From assembly GCF_019703515.2 (NCBI RefSeq), contig NC_059348.1, positions 22,120,156 through 22,184,155 on the forward strand: 64,000 nucleotides of DNA, given 5' to 3'. This document shows positions 1-12,465 of this stretch, piece by piece (position 1 is the first letter of the stretch; every line of letters starts with the position of its first letter). The notes under the pieces were generated by a model, which did no database searches, was not told the origin of the DNA, and worked only from the letters and a program-made list of their open reading frames with translations. The translations under genes were made by a program, and so were the position numbers. Source of the stretch: Myxocyprinus asiaticus (Eukaryota > Chordata > Actinopteri > Cypriniformes > Catostomidae).

Positions 1-136
1 AGACAAACCAAAGACATGTCAACAGAGACCAGTGTCACCTGAATCAATACTGCCTGAGACTAGATAAGCACACACTAACAATAAACACTTCATTAGAACA
101 AAATCCATTCCATTTTTAGGTTGTTTTCATGGAAGA

Positions 137-897
137 TAACAATCAAAATCAGAATGAATCAGAATCAGCTTTAATGCCAAGTATGCTTAAACATACAAGG
201 AATTTGTCTTGGTGACAGAAGCTCCCAGTGCACAAACAATACAACAAGACAGAGATAATAATAAAAAAATAGAATAAAAAATAAAAAGTGAATAGAAATA
301 TAAGTATATATATAAATACACAATAATTATAAAAAAATATAAATATATACTTTTACAAATACAAATCTGGTATATACAGATGCAAGGGAATGTATGGCAG
401 AAGAGGCAGGGTATGCTGGATAGATATAAATAGACTAAGCTGTGAATTACATATAATTATTGCTCAATGGGGCAGTTTTAAATGTTCATGAGATGGATAG
501 CCTGAGGGAAAAAACTGTTCCTGTGCCTGATGGTTCTAGTGCTCAGTGCTCTGTAGCACCGTCCAGAAGGCAACTGTTCAAAAAGGTAGTGGGCTGGGTG
601 AGTGGGGTCCAGAGTGGTTTTCCAGCCCTTTTCCTCACTCTGGAAGTGTACAGTGCTTGAAGGGAGGGCAGAGGGCAACCAATAATCCTCTCAGCAGTCC
701 GAACTGTCCTTTGTAGTCTTCTGATGTCCGATTCCGTAGCTGAACCAAACCAGACAGTGATTGAAGTGCAGAGGACAGACTCAATGACTGCTGAGCAGAA
801 CTGTATCAGCAGCACCTGTGGCTGGTTGAACTTCCTCAGCTGGCGAAGGAAGTATAACCTCTGCTGGGCCTTTTTCAGTCAATGATGCAGGCACAAT
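137..897 (-). mobile_element. L2/CR1-type LINE, 3' end
   Basis: Five-prime truncated non-LTR retrotransposon on the minus strand. It holds the last part of the reverse transcriptase ORF and a 3' UTR. The UTR ends at the low-coordinate side in short repeats of the TTCTGATTC kind (plus strand gaatcagaatcagct near 153-167), the tail type seen in fish L2-like LINEs. The 3' UTR is AT-rich (240-360). Homology fades above about 897, so the insert is a typical dead-on-arrival 5' truncation. The clade is inferred from protein motifs, not from a search. Confidence 0.8.
478..888 (-). pseudogene. LINE reverse transcriptase C-terminus (frameshifted)
   Basis: C-terminal 'thumb and tail' of an L2/CR1-type ORF2 protein. 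From about 888 downward one frame reads KKAQQRLYFLRQLRKFN, then SVLCTSITVWFGSA and DIRRLQRTVRTAERIIG. Near 620-660 the reading passes to another frame, which continues with LDPTHPAHYLFEQLPSGR and RHRNSFFPQAIHLMN before a stop at 478-480. All of these are standard late motifs of this ORF in fish. The catalytic palm and the endonuclease are absent. At least one frameshift lies between the two halves, so no functional protein is made. Confidence 0.8.
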
Positions 898-2944
898 TAG
901 GGGTGTGTTCTTGTACAGATAATGAAGATGCTGGAATGTCCCAAGCCCAAAACAGAAAATGAAGTGCTTTTGTAATCTGTTAATGGGTGAATCGCACAAA
1001 ACCTGTCAAGAACATGTGAAGATAATCCACTGCAAAATCAACAGAAATCAAATAAATTATTCTGTGATTTAAAAAAAAAATTTGCTTATTTTTAGGATGA
1101 TTTAGTACACCCCTCACCAGTTCTCATTACCGTAATACAAAAAAATATATATATATATAATTATTGTAATACAACAAAGTTATAAAATGTTATATGGCAG
1201 TATTTGTTGTAATGCTTTTAATTCAAGCTGATTTAAATAAATCATTGTACTTATTATTTTAACTATAATACCATCAAATATATTTCTATATTAGTGTTAT
1301 GAGAATCTAGTGAGAATCACCACTGAGAAAAGTTGGAGTTACAAAAAACCCCAAAGTAAAACATCCAGAGGCATTATGCTAATGATTTTAATGGTCCTAC
1401 AAGTAGTATTAATTTTCTCTATGCAAAATATATTATTGGTAACACTTTACTAAAGGTTGTATTCTTTAACAGTGGCAAAAACAATAGCTAACACAATCTT
1501 ACAATGAGCAATACTTTCACGGCATTTATATATCTTGGTTAATGTTCTACATATAGACATTTTACATTAAAAGTTGTATACATTAAGATTAGCTAATGCA
1601 TCATGAACTAACATGAGCAAACAATGAACAATAATATCTCAATAAATTAACATTAAGTCTAATACATTCAGTAAAAAGTTAGTTCATGATGCTAATGTTA
1701 AAGAATAGACGCTTATTGTAAAGAGTTTTCATTTTATTAATGCATTTATATGCAACCTGGACATGTTTTCATGATCATGGTCAATGTATCTAATATCCCT
1801 TGAGTGAAGCCAGTCCTTGAAGCATAACTCTCGCCACTTGAAAGAGATATTTTACTTGTGAGTTATTGATACCAAGCCCTCAATCATTGTTGAAGGCACA
1901 ATGTGAAAACGAGAGCCGCAAACTCGAATAGCTATCAGAAAACTAAGATCTGATCAATCTTCAGACAACTGACTCAAAAGTGAGCAGCAGAGACTGGCAT
2001 AAAGCCTGATGTTAACACTTCAACTAAAAATACATGTGGATGTCTTGCAGGATATATGGCTTCTTTAAGATTCTAGTCTAGCCCTGAAACATAATCCTTT
2101 GTAGAGGCTCAATCAGGGCAAGAATTCTACTCACATTGCTGATTTTCTTGTTATGGTTTGCAAAAGAATGCTCTTGATTATGTGAACTTCCTCTGCTTGA
2201 CTGGAAGGGTGGAAAGAACCATTGTTTTCTTAGTTCTTCGCCATGTTAAGAGAAAGATGAGCTTAACTTCAGGAAGCCTGTTAGCATACATTGCACCAAT
2301 TTTCAGAAGGGGGAACATTCTGAAGAATGAAACAGGTGAGTCACCCTGGGACAACAGGTTAACTTTGGATTCATTATCTCTTCTAATTACACAGCAAATA
2401 AGGTAAATGAGATTTTGCAAGAACAACTCATTCATTTACACAGTTGGATATGAAGAACAGGCAATGGTGAAATAACTTGAGGTTGACTCAAGGACTCCCA
2501 ACAACAACAAAAATCTCAACTTGGCACAGCAAACTTTTGCTTCCTGCTGTGCAAGTCCTACAGGTGTGGGTAAGCTGCAGTATTATCTATCGGTGGAGTC
2601 TGCTGCCTCTCTCTGTTTGTGTCTTTGTTTCCGTCTCTCAGCTCAACAACAGACGTCGGCGGCAGATGGAGCCATATATCCCCACTGGTCTTGTGAGGCT
2701 CTGGATTTAAAATGTAAAAGAGCAAGCAGCGATGGGGAGGAAGATGAGGTGATGCCATGGAGCAGCAGGCATCGGGAAAGGCTAATTTAAACAACAGGGT
2801 TCCTATCCAAAACAAACCAACAATCCGCAGGCCAGCTAGGTGGCAAGTGGCTGCTGCTGCATGAACACAGCCATAACCAGGGGACAGAATGTAAATGAGC
2901 CCCATCTTCCAAGATGCTGGCAGATCTGGCTTGATCTAGCTTAT
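898..2944. other. AT-rich non-coding stretch
   Basis: No gene or recognisable transposon ORF. It contains poly(A) and TA runs (1070-1080, 1145-1160). The part from about 1440 to 1735 has many 'taatgtt/aacatt' words, as in non-autonomous DNA element remnants, but I could not define ends. The 2470-2790 part is less AT-rich and could be single-copy DNA; the short ORFs there look like chance. Confidence 0.5.
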
Positions 2945-3677
2945 TAGCGGTTTGCCAAGATCGCTAGGAGAGAGGACCCAAATGCAGGATGGTGAATAAT
3001 GGGCTTTATTAATCAAAATAAAAACAATCAATCAAATACTACAGGAAAAAACACAGTCCAGGGCAACAAACACATTGACGTTCTGGGCTGGAGCAGGAGA
3101 ACTGACAGACATCCACAAAGCAGGGAACACAAACAGGGACCTAACAGAGAATGAAAACACAGCAAACATTCCACAGAGTAAAGACAATGAACTGGCCCCA
3201 GACAGAGCACAAAGGGAGATTAAATAAAGGAGCAAACAGGGAGGGTAACAAGGGAGGCAGGTGGAACTAATAACAACATAACAGGACAAACGAGGGGGTA
3301 GGGTTATCACTCAAGACAGAGGAGTGCGTGGCAATGAGACCAAACCAAACAAAGCCACACACACACAAACGAAAGACACAAACAATAGACATGAGTGCAT
3401 GCTGCCAGGATGACACAAGAGCAACAACGCAAGAGAACACATGACAAGACCAAAAAGGCTAAGCCATGCATTCTCACACAAGACACAGTCTAGATAAGAC
3501 ACGAGTGCACACCACACAAGACAAAACACAAGTTCCTGGACTCAGCCACCAAGTAAATAAAACCAAACCAACTGAAGCGGCTGAATCCAGACACAAGACA
3601 GAAACAAACAACACATAAGTGTCGGGACTCTGCCACAAAAGTAAAGAAAACAAAACTAAGGGCAGTACCCCGACACC
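2945..3677 (-). mobile_element. LTR-like dispersed repeat
   Basis: Read on the minus strand it begins TGTCGGGGTACTGCCC near 3674, contains a second similar TGTCGGGACTCTGCC-like word about 50 bases later, and has a pyrimidine/T-rich body. Near 3005 it has an AATAAA-type signal (ttaataaagccc), followed by GGGTCCTCTCTCC and an end near 2945. A promoter-like body, a poly(A) signal and a short downstream tail resemble a solo LTR. I see no target-site duplication and no internal retroviral-type genes, so the class is tentative. Apparent ORFs across it are translations of low-complexity sequence. Confidence 0.35.
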
Positions 3678-5574
3678 GTTCTGAATGGACTCCAAAATTA
3701 AGACAAGCTGGGCGGCCTCATTTGAATTTAGGGATGAATCAAACAATATTTTAGTGTTGTTTCCATTGGTGACCCTGCTGATAAGACCAATGTATCGACA
3801 GGTAAAGGAACATGTTTCCTTTTTACTTGTGAATGAAGCCATTAGTTTTTTCACTCTGACTTGGTGATGGATTTAACTAACAGGGCAGTGCACAGCAAAG
3901 CTGAAAGGAAGAGAGGGATTAGGCTGATTCACTGGAACGCTCCACAGCATAAAGGGTTTCTCTGACAGCTTGTGACTCACTTTGACCACGACAGGCAAAT
4001 TACCCAGGGTTTCACTTGAAAGGAGTGAGATAAAAAGAGGCACCATTGCCTCCATCTCCAAAGCAGAGTCAATGTGCTTTTCTGCAAAATGGGTTTATAC
4101 TAGCACACTGTTTCCCTCCCTACCAATGGAATATAAGAGTTGAAGGGCCCCTCTGAGACAAAAGGCAAAAGCACTCACTCAAATTATAATAACAGCTTTA
4201 AAATAATACCTAAAGAACAACCTGCATATTGAATTTGAGCTGATGTACTTTGACACAGCAGGACTATAAAGAAACTCGTAGGGGAGAGGATCAATCAATA
4301 TACTACTGAAAAGTGCACTCTGTCACAAAAATACGAGGAACCACAGAACCACAAACACCATTACTAATAACTTTGAGGTGCCCACTATCTGTATCTAAGG
4401 CCCTAAGTAGGCCACTAACTTCAGCTGCCTTAAAGACTAGATTGATTCGGCTTTATATTTCACCTTGAAGACCATGAGCTGTCGGTACAAGGATGATGGT
4501 GAGTGTAGTTGACAGCAAACATCTGACAACATCCTTCCTATTCTCAGTCTGTGATGCCAGGAATCTGGAAAGTAAAGACTATTTTACACCTCTGCCATTA
4601 CCTGGCAAAAAATAGAAATCCTTCCATCTGCTTGGCTGAGACATGCCGACACTGTAATGTGTCGCATGAAATGGATTGTACAGAACCTGACATAAAATCC
4701 ATCTTGTTTAGGTCATCCATCTACTCCTTTGTTATCTATCTCCCACCTCTTCCACACTGTCTAGACCGCCTTTACCCACTCACAGCTCTTCGATTTTCAC
4801 CCCTTCTGCACTTACTGCCTCATATCTACCCACCCCTCCACCCCCCGCCATGGCTGCAGGGTGGATGTATCTGCTGTAAAAACAGTTCTCAGACTATCAA
4901 TTACCTCTTCAACAGACAGGCCCCTGTCTCAAACAGGTTCTGCAGCTCTGCCAACAGAACAACAAGCACAGACTTGTGTAAAAAAGTGTTTACGAGCAGC
5001 ACCTACATTTACTTGCAAACATCAGGCTATATCTATCACTTCACTATGTACATATTTGTAAGCTATCTAGGCAAAGCAAGATACATTCACATTGCTTTTA
5101 TAATTCCAATTTCAATTATATTAGTGAAAGTCACAAGCATACAAATTTCTGAAACAAACCGGACACACCTTTATTTTAATTGCAGATTGTATCTGACATG
5201 GCAGTTGCAGCAAGGGAAAACAAGAAATTCAAAATACAAAGTTTTTCTCAATTTCCAGCTAAACCCTGTCAGGTCAGCAAATGTTTAAGATCTCTTACAT
5301 GTCACACTGGACTGATTTTAGTTTGTAGAGACAGGGAGTTGCCCACATCCCAACTGTGGTGTTGACATGGTTTAGCATCTTGTATTCCAAAATGTCAATG
5401 TTAATTCGGAGCTGATTATACAGTTATGTTGAAGGACACTGCATGTCGGTAAGGGACAGAGGCACGCTATCAACATAAAGGACATCTTGTCTCATCGTTA
5501 TGCAAACCAAAACGGTAAAAAAAAAAAAAGGATGAATTACAATTGCACAGTCAAAACAAATATGAGGCAAATAT
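3678..5574. other. Non-coding stretch with one chance-like ORF
   Basis: Includes an open frame at 4551-5288 (plus, 245 codons) with no recognisable domain, erratic composition and no good start context; I treat it as non-coding. A C-rich stretch lies at 4820-4855. The rest looks single-copy and featureless. Confidence 0.45.
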
Positions 5575-5885
5575 GATACACACACTGTAAAAAATGTCTG
5601 TAATTTTAACGGTAAAAGACTGTAAAAATACTACAGTAAAAAACCAAATATATAAATTGTATATGTAGTTACCTTAAAATATACGTTAAAAAATGTAATA
5701 TATTTAAAAAGACAATACATGTAGTTTTACGGTAAAATGTTGTAAAAAGTACATTTTCCCATATAATGAACGGTTAAACTTTATATTATCTTTAACAAGC
5801 GAGTACATGAACTTTTTGTGGTTAATTGTTAAAACATTATTGTTAAAATTACGGTAAAAACAGTAATCGGGCATTCCCAGAATAT
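5575..5885. repeat. AT-rich dispersed repeat of the 'cactgtaaaaaatg' type
   Basis: Starts with cacactgtaaaaaatgtctg and repeats variants of 'acggtaaaa' and 'ctgtaaaaa' about every 40-60 bases up to 'attacggtaaaaacagtaat', ending near gggcattcccagaatat. This resembles a multi-copy fish non-autonomous element. No clear TSD or ORF. Confidence 0.45.
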
Positions 5886-8800
5886 CAAGTTGGGTTCTGA
5901 ACTCGTGACTACATTGGTACAGCTAGTAAAAACATGCATCAAACATTCACACCAACCCAGCCTTGTTTTTTTTTTTTTTTTAGATATGCAGCCAATAACC
6001 TACAAACAAGGAAGTCTTAAATAATGCCTAAACTAAAGACTCTGCTAACTAAATTCAGCTGACTCCATACATGTGTTAACAGACTATGATAATGGCCTAC
6101 TCTGACAACACAATGTTTCCTAGAGTTGGCAGAAAATAGTCAAAACAGACACAAGCAGCGTATCCATCAACCACACATAATATAATATTGAGCAGCAGCC
6201 GTCGGAGTTGCATTGGAGTGACGTCACCTCCCCTTGTCGAATTATTGGCTAGAGGAGGAGCTGTCGATCAAGAACTAGTGGACCAATAGGGATGCAAAAC
6301 GCCCCCTGATTTACATGAAACTCTACTCACATGTTTGGAAAACCAAGCGCAGAACTTTGAAACAAAAGCAAAGAAAAATACAGTGTAAGTGTAAAAAAAA
6401 AAAAGAACAAAAAAAGAAAATAGGAGCAAAATTGTCAGAGAGCACAAAAAACAGTAATATAAACAAGGAAAATATGATTTTGTTTGCAATTCTGATGACT
6501 TTGCTTTAATTTTTTTTCAGCATATTTTAAATGTTTATATATTTTTGATTCATGCTTATTTTTTTATTCACGCTTATTATTTTTTGAATCCACGACCACA
6601 ATATTTTTGACGGGATTTTGATCCCATAGAAAAGTCCAGCACTGGTCACCACTTTAGTTGTGTTGTGTTATGTTGTGTATAGGATGCTGGTTTGCTAGTG
6701 ACTCCACCAGACTTTTTAACTATCTTAACTAGCAAGAGTTCCATTAACCAGCATTTTTTGCTTCTGAACAGCATGGCTACCATTCCACCTGCTAGATAAG
6801 CACCAAACCAACACTAACCAGCATAAACCAGCCTGTACCAGCATGGAAATTCATGACTGTTTAAGTTGGTCTATTCAGCAAGATGTTTGTCAATTTTGTT
6901 TATAGGCAAAGGACAATGAAGTAAAGACATACAGGGCCACAAACTAAGGATTATCAATCCCATTAGCAAGTCCATCCACTGTTTTTTGAGTAAGGAACAA
7001 GGAGAGTGGGTGAGGGATGTTTAAGCCCAGATAAGATTCATGGGGGTCACTGGGCTGAAAACACAACAATACTGTTCATCATCGATTTTATTATCAGGAA
7101 TTCTGTTAATAATCCTCTCTAGTACATTCATCCAATGCATCCCATCTCTCGGGGATGGCACCTTTGCAAAATGCTCAACTAAATTATGAAATCATTTTTG
7201 TTTTCCTGGAAGCATAATCTGTTGGTTAAGGTAAATGTTGCGAAGTTTGGTACTTTGTGTCCACTGGATATAATTCATGCATGAGACACAATGCAGCGCA
7301 CAAGGCCATAAACAAAGACATCATGCTAACGCAATGAATTAATTTTCATTCACATATCCCAAACAAGTTGCCACGTCCCCGGAATCTTGCTGTGCGAAGC
7401 ATTCTGGAGGAGGAGGAGGGTGACAATCGCAGGCGAGAGAGCCACACTCATCATAAAAACGAAAGCTGTTCATACCTAAATTACATTGCTTTTGCACAGA
7501 AGGGTTGGGGTGAATTCAATTGTCTAGCCAACATGTGGATTGCTTTATCCTTCACAAACAGAGAGTCATATGCCCTAAAACTAATATAAAGCACATGAAA
7601 AAACAGCTCTGACAGGTATTATCCTTCCACTATTATTAGTTGTGGCTCCCGAGGTGTGTGTTGTGGCCAGTATTTCTACACCTGTTATGATGCTGTTTGG
7701 CTTAAAAAAGGCTATGGAAAATTTAGTTCAGCAACCTCCCTAAAGTGTTTGTTTGATTCAAAGACGAGACCCATTGTAAACTTGTGACAGCTGTAATTTT
7801 ATATAACAAAGATCAAATTGAAACTACCAAGTATTAGATTCCAAAGGATTTCCAATAATACAGTCTTTGTGAATCCACCTTTTTCCTGACTTCTCCATGG
7901 GCGGCGCCATTACGGTGAGAGACTTCCTCTCGGATGCTCCACACTTCCGCTTCGTTGTTCTTATCAGCTAGACTAACGTTACTGGTGACTGCGAGCAGCG
8001 GAGGCTCTGGATGAATATGCGCTGTTATAGGGTGTTATAACAACTACAGGTAGCTTAAAAACTACTATAAAATTAATGTCACAACAATTTCGAGTCAAAC
8101 CAGATGTAACAAGCAGAGGTTGCATTAAACTAATTCTCTGTCACTTGCCTATTTTTTAAAACATTGACAGATAATTCGAAATGATGTCCGTCATTTTGGA
8201 AGATAACAAAGATGAAAAACATTTAAACCAAGCTCCTTGTTGTTGCTTTTTATTAATCATCTTTATGAGGTTCATATCTCATGTGAATGAGGTAGAGACA
8301 GAGTTGTTGTTGGCAAAGTGCGTGAGAAGGCAGCACTTGTTAATGCAGAAATATTGTCATAAATCGGAAGATTTTTTAAATGGAACCTATGATGACCATA
8401 CACCCTCTTTTCACGGACATGTCCTCTTTTTCGAACCTTAATAAAGTATCCGGTCAGATTTCTAGATTCCCTAAATGTCTGGGATTTGGCTGTTTTCATT
8501 GCAACAAGAAATGCAATGAAATCTAGCTCATCATATTCGTGGATTCTCTCTCTCTCTGCGTGCTGTATGTCTGTGTCTCTCTCTCTCTCTTTCACACACA
8601 CATACTTTACCATACAAATGTGTGTGATTGTGTTCTCATCTATTTGGAATTGCCGTCGAAACCTAATATCCATTTGCAGATATTAGTGAGAAAGTGATTT
8701 ACGTTAAGTAAACACAGACTGTTCTTCCATTTTTGACTGTTGATTTTATAGTGCTTGGTAATGGGAATAAGTTGCGAAGCGGTTTGACTCTGGCATAAAT

Positions 8801-9416
8801 CCATAATACGGCTAAGCATGTATTCACAAAGTATTCAAATTAGAATTTTGGCATGTAGAGTTAAGAGATTCACCCCTCATTTTAAGGTCTCAAGTCACGT
8901 AAAGACCTGTGAATGATACTGACAGACCACAAAGTGACCGTTATTACAAACATTCAGACTTGCTAAATTGAGTTTTTTTTCCATCAGCACATCCATAACA
9001 AGATGATTTAGGGGTGAAATGAGCTGTGTAAGCAGGGTATTGTCTGCTTTTAATAAAAAGATTGTTTGTGCGGTAATTCAGAATCCAGCAGTCATATCAC
9101 TAAATGTGTCATAAAATTTAATTTGCAGTTTTAAGAGCGGACTTGACTTTGATGTTTGGACAAATATTAACAAGTGTAAAATATGGATATTTTTTGTGAA
9201 AATAAGTAAGTGAAACACATATTTGTAAATGCTAATTACTGCAGGGCTCAAACAGAAATTATCTAAATAATGGAGGTAATTATACCCCATTCAATTAAGT
9301 GTCTATGACACAAAGAGAGTTGGTTTACTCAAACAAAGAATTCTTCAAGTGATTGATTTTAACTACTGTAGCTTTTCATTTAAGAGAGTATGGATAATCA
9401 AACTATAAAGTTTTAA
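5886..9416. other. Non-coding stretch with simple repeats
   Basis: No supported gene. It contains a poly(T) run (5965-5982), poly(A)-rich runs (6388-6420), and a block at about 6810-6850 made of repeated 'accagcat/accagcct' words, a motif common in fish intergenic DNA. A CpG-richer patch lies at 7895-8000, with a GGCGGCGCC core. There is no reading frame or splice context to make it a promoter or exon. Confidence 0.45.
8548..8608. repeat. (TC)n / (AC)n microsatellite
   Basis: Two runs of tctctc separated by a short non-repetitive spacer and followed by cacacaca. It accounts for the Arg/Glu-rich minus-strand open frame that crosses it. Confidence 0.85.
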
Positions 9417-10036
9417 GGCCCAAACACACCAAACTGACATCAAAGAACTAGTGACGACAAAAGCCGACTGTGGGGTCGCCTCATATCGCCTGCGTCTGTG
9501 CCAAAAAGTTGCTCTTGAACACACCGCAAAGACTGCACCCAACGGCCAACTAGCACATACGTTCTGCACCTGCGTGAGAGGAAATAACTCCCCATACCAG
9601 AAGGTGGCAGTAGTCTGTATTCGTCATTCAGAAAGGGAAACCGGAAGAGCTAGGACTGCGGATATACAAACCGTAAACAAAGCAGCGCTTGCTTACCATT
9701 TTCACACCAATCTCGCTCACCACAGACAAATGCTCAGATGAGGCGAGGATGAAAAATGAGAAGAGCCTTCTGTGTGTGTGCCCTCGTTTGCTTGCTTTTG
9801 TCACTTCTTTTTTCGTTTTCCTTCTCATGCACTATTTCGCTAAGCTGAACTGTCAATCAGACTGATCTGTCTCACCGACGGGCTACGCCGCTGATTCAAC
9901 ATGCTCAATCGGCCAAAAAGCCGTCAACGGGGGTCTGACTAGTGCCAGCGGTACGTAACACACGGCAAAAACTAGGCCGACAGACGCTCAATAATGCCTC
10001 GACACTGGCCGACCGTCGGCTTGGTGTGTCACAGCC
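9417..10036. mobile_element. MITE-like element with imperfect inverted ends
   Basis: The left end reads ggcccaaacacaccaaactg and the right end is ...cggcttggtgtgtcacagcc. The right end's reverse complement, ggctgtgacacaccaagccg, matches the left at 14 of 20 positions. The interior is CpG-richer than its surroundings (tcgcctgcgtctg, gccgtcggc) and has no credible ORF. The 620-bp size fits a non-autonomous DNA transposon. I find no convincing TSD, so the superfamily is open. Confidence 0.5.
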
Positions 10037-10435
10037 TTTCCTCCAATCCACACAGTAAATTGTACTATAGTTGTAATAGGGTTTTTTTGTTTTTGGTTTT
10101 TTTTTACATCCGAAGCAGCACTCAAATCAGTCACTGGGACAAAACTGCAATGTCTTCCACATGCTGTCACAGACACTGACCAATTATGTAGGAAGACCCC
10201 AGAACACTCTTATTTCTATAAGTTTCACTGGCTTCATGCTGTCATCCTATCCACTAGTTTCCCTTAAAGGACAAACCATGTGCCGAGGGTAAATGTGGAA
10301 TACACGCAAAAAAAAAAAAAAAACGAAAACCTAATATTAGATTATTTAATAATTGTGACAAAGAAATTCCTTTAAAGTTGAGCAAGATATAATTCAGTTG
10401 ATTTATATACATAAATATGTGGTAAACGCAGCAGG

Positions 10436-12110
10436 AAAAGGGGAAGGAGAGCCGGCGTTCTCATCAGACTAAGATGTCGCACAAATCGACCCCCACTACC
10501 CAGTATTCTACTGGCAAAAAATTCAGTGTCTGGACAACAAGCTCTGCGAACTGAGAGCGTGGATCTCTTTCCAACGAGAGATGAGGGACTGCTGCATTAT
10601 CTGCCTTACAGAAACTCAGATGTCTGCAGAGATTTTAGACTCTGCCATCGAACCTGTGGGGTTCTCCATGCACCGAGCGGACAGAGCGAAAGACCTCTCA
10701 GGTAAAAGCAGAGGTGGTGGTGTATGTTTTATGATCAACAAATCCTGATGTGATCAGAGGAACGTACATTCTATCGTACAAGTCTTTCTGCTCTCCTGAT
10801 CTAGAATTTCTCATGCTTCTGTGTCGACCATTCTGGCTACCGAGGGAATTCACAGCGGTCATTATCACAGCTGTGTACATCCCCCCACAAGCTGACACAG
10901 ACCGGGCACTCAAGGAACTGTATGGGAGTATAAGTGAGCAGGAAACCGCACACCCTGAGGCCGCGTTAATTGTGACCGGGGACTTTAACAAAGCCAACCT
11001 CAAGTCAATAGCACCGAAATACTACCAACACATCAGCTTCAACACACGAGGGAACCGGGTTTTGGACCATTGCTACTCTCCCTTCCGGGATGGCTAAAAA
11101 TCCCTCCCCCACCCGATAAAAATCGGACCACCCGCTTACAGTCAGAAACTGAAATAGGAAGCACCCGCCCTCAGAATGATACAGTGCTGGTCAAACCAAT
11201 CAGGTTCTATGCTACAAGACTGTTTTGATCACGCAGACTGGGAGATGTTCCGGTCTACGCTGATAGCGTTATGTGTTTCATCAGGAAGTGCGTAAATTAT
11301 GTAGTACCGACCAAAACTATATGAATCTAAAAGCGCATTAAGCGCATTAAGTGCCGCACGAACATCGCTATTAATCCACGGTTTTTGGTTCAGGTAGATT
11401 CATATAGATTTGGACCTCCAGTTTTAATTCCAGGAACATGGAGGAGCATAAACAAGCCAGTTATGCCCTCCGCAAAACTATCAGAGCAGCCAAACGCCAG
11501 TACAGGGACAAGATTAAAGGACAGTTCAACACCACCGACTCTAGAAGCATGTGGCAGGGAATAAAAACTCCGCCGTGAACACCGCTGCCTCTCTCCCGGA
11601 TGAGCTAAATACTTTTTATGCTCGTTTCGAGGGAAATAACACCACCCTCGTGGAGAGAGCTCTCGTGGCCAAAGCTACAGAGGTTAGTTCACTCTCCGTC
11701 TCTGAAGCGGATGTAACCCAATCCTTCTGATGGGTGAATATCCGTAAAGCCGCAGGTCCAGATGGCATTCCGGGCTGCGTCATCAGAGCATGCGCGAACT
11801 AACTGGCTGGCATTTGTACAGACATTTTCAAACTTTCCCTCTCCTTGTCTGTGGTCCCCACATGCTTTAAAACGTCCACCATTGTGCCTGTAGCAAAGCA
11901 ATCCAAAATCACTTGCTTAAATGATTGCCGTCCTGTTGCTCTGACCCCCATCATCAGCAAATGCTTTGAGAGACTAATCAGAGATTATATCTGCTCTGTG
12001 CTGCCTGCCTCACTGGACTCACTGCATCAGTGGTTGTTTGCATACCGCAACAACCACTGATGATGCCATTGCATCTACAATACACACTGCTCTCTCCCAC
12101 CTGGAAAAAA
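10436..12110 (+). pseudogene. LINE ORF2: endonuclease and early RT (broken)
   Basis: Would encode an apurinic/apyrimidinic-type endonuclease plus reverse transcriptase. Visible in order: CIICLTETQMSAEILDSAIE (10594-10650, endonuclease Glu motif); SGKSRGGGVCFMIN (about 10700-10740); FTAVIITAVYIPPQADTD (about 10850-10905); VTGDFNKANLKS (about 10971-11006, endonuclease Asp/Asn motif); NRVLDHCYSPFRDG (11055-11096). Then come linker motifs DCFDHADWEMFRST (about 11218-11257) and YREM-like RQYRDKIKGQFN (about 11490-11530). Last are RT motifs [19 protein letters not shown] (about 11932-11990) and the split 'FAYRNN / TDDAI' (about 12038-12070). The frame changes at least four times, and the 11330-11394 segment is coded on the opposite strand. 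Confidence 0.75.
11317..11407. repeat. Inverted segment bounded by a 13-bp perfect inverted repeat
   Basis: Ctatatgaatcta (11317-11329) is repeated as its exact reverse complement tagattcatatag (11395-11407). The segment between codes, on the minus strand, for YLNQKPWINSDVRAALNAL, which belongs on the plus strand at this point of the LINE protein. A short direct duplication (aagcgcatt twice) lies at 11331-11348. Confidence 0.85.
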
Positions 12111-12118
12111 GGAACACA

Positions 12119-12404
12119 AAATGTTTGGCCCAAGTTAAACAATGTAAAGTCAATGCTACCAAATACTAACAAAGTGTATGTAAACTTCTGACCCACTGGG
12201 AATGTGATGAAAGTAATAAAAGCTGAAAGAAATAATTATCTCTACTACTATTATTATTTATTATTATTATTAGAATTATTTCACATTCTTAAAATAAAGT
12301 AGTGATCCTAACTGACCTAAGACAGGGTATGTTTTCTACGATTAAATGTCAGGAATTGTGAAAAACTTAGTTTAAATATATTTGGCTAAACTTCTGACTT
12401 CAAC

Positions 12405-12406
<2 letters not shown>
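12119..12406 (+). mobile_element. Tc1 (Sleeping-Beauty-type) right-end fragment
   Basis: Begins abruptly inside the last transposase codons (cccaagttaaacaatgtaaa corresponds to the T-Q-V-K-Q stretch). It runs through the stop codon, the inner direct repeat (gtgtatgtaaacttctgacc, near 12173) and the outer end (cttctgacttcaactg, ending 12406). Compared with the copies at 14.7 and 44.5 kb, the outer direct repeat lacks about ten bases ('ggtgtatgta'). The whole left part of the transposon is absent, so it cannot move. Confidence 0.85.

Positions 12407-12463
<57 letters not shown>
12405..12463. repeat. (TG)n(TA)n microsatellite
   Basis: TG run followed by a TA run, directly abutting the Tc1 end. 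The TA target of the transposon may have seeded it. Confidence 0.95.

Positions 12464-12465
<2 letters not shown>

Larger units (their letters stand above)
10425..12120 (+). mobile_element. L2-type LINE, decayed, rearranged
   Basis: Plus-strand LINE remnant running from upstream of the endonuclease into the first RT motifs. It carries several frameshifts and stops, a small inversion at 11317-11407, and at its right end a direct join to a Tc1 tail (about 12119). The 5' start is set where the basic reading (cgc-rich, 'gtgttctcatcagac') begins; nothing upstream matches. The RT core and 3' UTR are missing. Confidence 0.75.

Noticed and set aside
3028..3854. Several minus-strand frames rich in Leu, Cys, Ser and Val
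   Set aside because: They are translations of the T/C-rich strand of the LTR-like repeat; hydrophobic look is a composition effect.
4551..5288. 245-codon open frame, plus strand
   Set aside because: Longest frame outside recognised elements, but composition is erratic (Pro/Leu then Ile/Tyr/Thr patches), no domain is recognisable, and the region has no splice or start context. Probably chance.
7890..8000. CpG-rich promoter or first exon
   Set aside because: Only about 110 bp, no downstream ORF with a donor that I could defend; may be part of a repeat.
8272..8673. 133-codon minus frame
   Set aside because: Crosses a (GA)n microsatellite that creates the Arg/Glu run; no domain.
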